From Diplosphaera chodatii (Eukaryota > Chlorophyta > Trebouxiophyceae > Prasiolales > Stichococcaceae): a DNA stretch of 64,000 bases. The notes under the pieces are model-generated. The model saw only the letters and a list, made by a program, of their open reading frames with translations, did no database searches and was not told the DNA's origin. The translations under genes and the position numbers were made by a program. The stretch spans positions 1,860,001-1,924,000 of the forward strand of contig JAALGY010000017.1 of the NCBI GenBank assembly GCA_032358165.1, read 5' to 3'. How positions within the stretch are numbered: the stretch's first letter is position 1; every line of letters starts with the position of its first letter. Shown one piece after another: positions 61,360-64,000 of the stretch.

Positions 61360-62920
61360 TCACTGCTTGCTCTTCTTGCGCTGCAGCTTCTTGACCTGAA
61401 CGCAGCAGCCACAACAAAGTCATACAGCCATCAGGTGCAAAGCCAGCGAACTGACTCGTCTGCACATGGCATAAACACGGCTGCCATGCGCCATGTGCTG
61501 CACTAGTGTACCAAACAAACGATGTGCTTGAAAAGGGTGACCATGCACAGCAGCCACTCACGTAGAACTCCAGCTCCTTGCCCTCCAGGATGTAGCCATC
61601 GCAGCGGCCGCACTGGCCAGGCCGCGAGGCGATGCATGCGTACAGCCTACCGGTGGCGAACTGCTCATCCAGAGCTGGGTCCACCACGTGCCCCTTGGTC
61701 CGCACCTGCCACATGAGGGCACAAGCGGTGAGCACATGCAGCAGCGAAGGACGCTGTGAACAAATTGCCTGAGGGGCACCGTGGGATCTGAAAGGTGATG
61801 GGCCGTCGCTGCAGAATCACCGACCAGAGACCAGCTGCTACCGGACGTTGGTTTGCTGCACTGCACGCACCGCCAGCCTGCGCTTGACATGGTTGGATGC
61901 AGTCTTCTCCTCCACAGCGGTCTCGGCGGCGGCGGCCTGAGCGGCGGCTGACCGCTTCTTGGCGCCGATCTCCGCGCCATAGTGCTGCTGGTACCACTGC
62001 TTGAAGGGGTTGGCGTCCACCTGGATAACGGCGTTCTTCACCAGCGTCTGCGTGCGCACCTGTTGGCCCGCCACAGCACTACATCAGGGCCCAGACGATG
62101 CAGTTGACCACGGCGAAAGTGCACGGGCCAGCCCATTTTCAGACTCTGTGTCTTGTTGCAGTTGTGCCGCATATGCATGCGCTGCGGCACACTGCAACGG
62201 CCTGCTCTTAATCCTGGAAGCTGTCCCTGACGCCGGGCACTTGCAGCAAATCGGCAGATTTGCCCACCAGCTCGTTGTTGGACGAGTTGTACACCACGTC
62301 CAGCACACGGGTCTTGCGGGTCACGGCCTCCGAGCCCCAGGAGAAGTTGCCGCTGTCCAGGCGCAGCGCCCGGAACTTGAAGTTGCCTCCCCGCACACGC
62401 ACCCGCCGGACCGAGACGTTGCTGGACAGCTTTGTGTTAGCAGACTGCCGGCCCATCTCGTACCTGATGCATGACAGGTGCAAACCGTGGAGGAGCGGTC
62501 AGCATTGTGACGCACTGTATCGAGCAGCTGACAGCAAATGGCGGCAGCGCTATGCAATTGGGCATGTGGCTCACTTCCGCTTCTTGCGCCATGCGGGCTG
62601 CTTGCCGCCGGTGAGGCGGCGCTTGTGCAGGCTGTCACGGGAGATACCTGCGTGCACGCAGCACGTCGATCAGTACACCACAGGGACGCAAGCTGAGGGG
62701 GCGATGTGGGTGCTGCATGGACACACTGCTGGGAAATCCGTCATGCGACAGCCCTGGCTGCACTGAATGTCAACCCATGCTCATGCTGGCGTTTTGCGTG
62801 GGCAGGACCGAGGAAAGCGATGCAGGCCAAAGGTGTCGGCCACCATTGGATGCCAAGACCAACACGCAAGCCAGGGCACAGCAGCGCCGGCGCAGGCACA
62901 TGCTCAAGCTGCTCACCCAT
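61360..62920 (-). CDS. RPS8: Cytosolic 40S ribosomal protein S8e
   Basis: This gene has about six exons. The first coding exon is only ATGG (62917-62920), followed by GTGAGC. It joins GTATCTCCCGTGAC at about 62647 to give [17 protein letters not shown], the standard S8e start. Next come [20 protein letters not shown] (~62463), [40 protein letters not shown] (~62320-62265), [20 protein letters not shown] (~62050-61990), a Lys/Ala-rich spacer, [20 protein letters not shown] (~61670-61615), [13 protein letters not shown], and the basic end [11 protein letters not shown] with stop 61360-61362. Length, about 215 residues, fits plant S8e. It is a component of the small ribosomal subunit. No C/D-box snoRNA was evident in intron 1, although S8 introns host snoRNAs in vertebrates. 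Confidence 0.96.
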
Positions 62921-63272
62921 GACGGCTGCTCCACCTGCCTCCGCGTGCTCCGCCGAGCTGAAAGGCCTACCGAGCTCGGGTGCTCGGTGCTTGACGGCAG
63001 GGGCAGGGTTTTAGGTGCGCATGGCTTAGAATCGCAGGGACTGCCAACAATGCCTGTCAGGGCAAGCGACCTTCCAGGCTTGTGCCACTGGTGCTTGCAC
63101 AGCAGACTTGCGTCCTAACACAGCTCGTGAGAACAGCAAACATCTCAGGCTCGTTGCGTATCGCCACCGTGCCTGTGTCTGATTGCGTGCTGACTGTGGC
63201 GCCGGATCACCTGCACGAGCTGGTGGTGTAAAAATTCGGCCTGCTTTCAGACACCGTCATGTTGAGCGCCTC
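62921..63272. promoter_or_regulatory. Short divergent promoter region (RPS8 / GOS1)
   Basis: About 350 bases separate the S8 start codon from the GOS1 start codon. It presumably contains both promoters. No specific element is claimed. Confidence 0.45.
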
Positions 63273-64000
63273 ATGATGCTGGCGGGGTCGAGTGACGTGC
63301 CTCCCTCCCGGAGCTTCGCTGCGTACCCAACGTCGATGAAGCCTGCGGCAACCACGCAACGTGAGGTTGGCAAGCAGGAATGGGACCAGTTGCGCCGGGA
63401 GGCGCGCAAATTGGAGACAGAGGTGGATGTGCGATTAGCGGCATTCGGCAAGCTGTGCGCGAGCTTTGACACCACATACGGCACTCGTGGCGAGGCTGGC
63501 TTAGCCACAGATCAACTGACACACACAAAGGCTGCGGAGATTGAGGAGTACCTTCGGAAGCTCTCAGACACCAGCGGGCGTTTGGCGGCCTACTTGGCTG
63601 GCGCGAATGACACACGTTCTCCCATGTTGACACGGCACCGTGACATCCTGCATGACTACACTCAGGAGTTTCGGCGGCTGACAGCTACGCTTGGCGAGGC
63701 GCGGGACCGGGCCAACCTGTTCACTGGCAGCTCAGAGTCAGCACCTTTGGCGGGTCAAGCCACAGGGGCCCTGCTGCTGAGAGAGCGCAGCAATCTCACC
63801 AACTCCAACGCTGCGATGGATGATGTCATGGGTCAGGCGCAGGAGGTTGCCTTCAACCTCAGGGAGCAGCGGCAGCTCTTTTCAAACATTGGGGACAAGT
63901 TGCTCAGCGTCGCAGCGAGATATCCAGCTGTAAATGGGTTGCTCAATGCCATACGGCGGAAGAGGTCAAAGGACACACTCATCCTTTCCGGCGTGATTGC
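63273..64000 (+). CDS. GOS1: Golgi Qb-SNARE GOS1/GOSR1 (GS28), partial
   Basis: The frame is open without interruption from the ATG at 63273 to the window end, 242 codons. After MMLAGSSDVPPSRS and a spacer, the N-terminal helix reads EWDQLRREARKLETEVDVRL, typical of GOS12/GS28 (WDxLRKQARKxE). TRHRDILHDYTQEFRRLTA is the conserved middle helix. The SNARE motif runs from RERSNLTNSNAAMDDVMGQA through RQLFSNIGDKLLSVAARYP and NGLLNAIRRKRSKDTLILSG, where the C-terminal membrane anchor begins; the window ends inside it. An ATG at 63259 is followed by a stop after five codons, and ATG 63276 is the alternative start. GOS1 is a v-SNARE of intra-Golgi and ER-Golgi fusion. The visible part has no intron, unlike its neighbours. 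Confidence 0.95.
   Translation, partial: MMLAGSSDVPPSRSFAAYPTSMKPAATTQREVGKQEWDQLRREARKLETEVDVRLAAFGKLCASFDTTYGTRGEAGLATDQLTHTKAAEIEEYLRKLSDTSGRLAAYLAGANDTRSPMLTRHRDILHDYTQEFRRLTATLGEARDRANLFTGSSESAPLAGQATGALLLRERSNLTNSNAAMDDVMGQAQEVAFNLREQRQLFSNIGDKLLSVAARYPAVNGLLNAIRRKRSKDTLILSGVI

Noticed and set aside
62648..62916. Possible snoRNA in RPS8 intron 1
   Set aside because: No C box (RTGATGA) paired with a D box (CTGA) was found on the coding strand, despite S8 hosting snoRNAs in vertebrates.
1..64000. Bacterial, viral or mobile-element content
   Set aside because: No transposase, integrase, reverse transcriptase, capsid or CRISPR-like repeats were recognised; all confident genes are intron-bearing eukaryotic families.

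Overview
The window is nuclear DNA from a eukaryotic photosynthetic organism, most likely a chlorophyte green alga of trebouxiophyte type (Chlorella/Coccomyxa/Asterochloris-like). The lineage is inferred. Nearly every gene is cut into short GC-rich exons joined at GT..AG junctions, with introns of about 60 to 300 bases. The proteins most resemble plant families: the plastid protein Tic62, SRFR1, ALA-interacting subunit (ALIS), the plant-type FHA/AAA ATPase and the At3g49160-type pyruvate kinase. There are no bacterial operons, insertion sequences or CRISPR arrays. Because the genes are intron-split, most long uninterrupted frames are antisense or intron shadows. The CDS coordinates given here are start-to-stop spans that include introns.

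Seventeen protein genes fill the window, about one per 3.8 kb, with orientation changing at most gene boundaries. In order they are: FHA/AAA ATPase (-, 3' end cut by the window), SRFR1-like TPR protein (+), Tic62-like Rossmann/coiled-coil protein (-), TCF25/Rqc1 (-), GNAT acetyltransferase (+), CDC50/ALIS (+), PPR protein (+), CCDC90/MCUR1 (-), Alba protein (+), GINS subunit PSF1 (-), coiled-coil protein of unknown function (+), pyruvate-kinase-like protein (-), KANL3/TEX30-like alpha/beta hydrolase (+), DDB1 (-), mitochondrial ribosomal protein S1 (+), cytosolic ribosomal protein S8e (-) and the Golgi SNARE GOS1 (+, 3' end cut).

The genes do not form one pathway. They are mostly housekeeping: DNA replication (PSF1), ubiquitin ligase adaptor (DDB1), cytosolic and mitochondrial translation (RPS8, mtRPS1), ribosome quality control (TCF25), membrane traffic and lipid flipping (GOS1, ALIS), organelle function (Tic62, PPR, CCDC90). 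Several are divergent pairs sharing short intergenic regions (AAA/SRFR1, DDB1/mtRPS1, RPS8/GOS1).

I did not find an obviously new multi-gene system. The most interesting items are single-gene oddities. They are a Tic62-like protein whose tail is built from duplicated 66-base coiled-coil exons; a nuclear gene for mitochondrial S1; a pyruvate-kinase paralogue with an altered metal-binding motif; a KANL3-like hydrolase that seems to have lost its Ser and His; a splice-assembled CxxC..CxxC motif in an unknown coiled-coil protein; and a palindromic GGTATACC repeat cluster.
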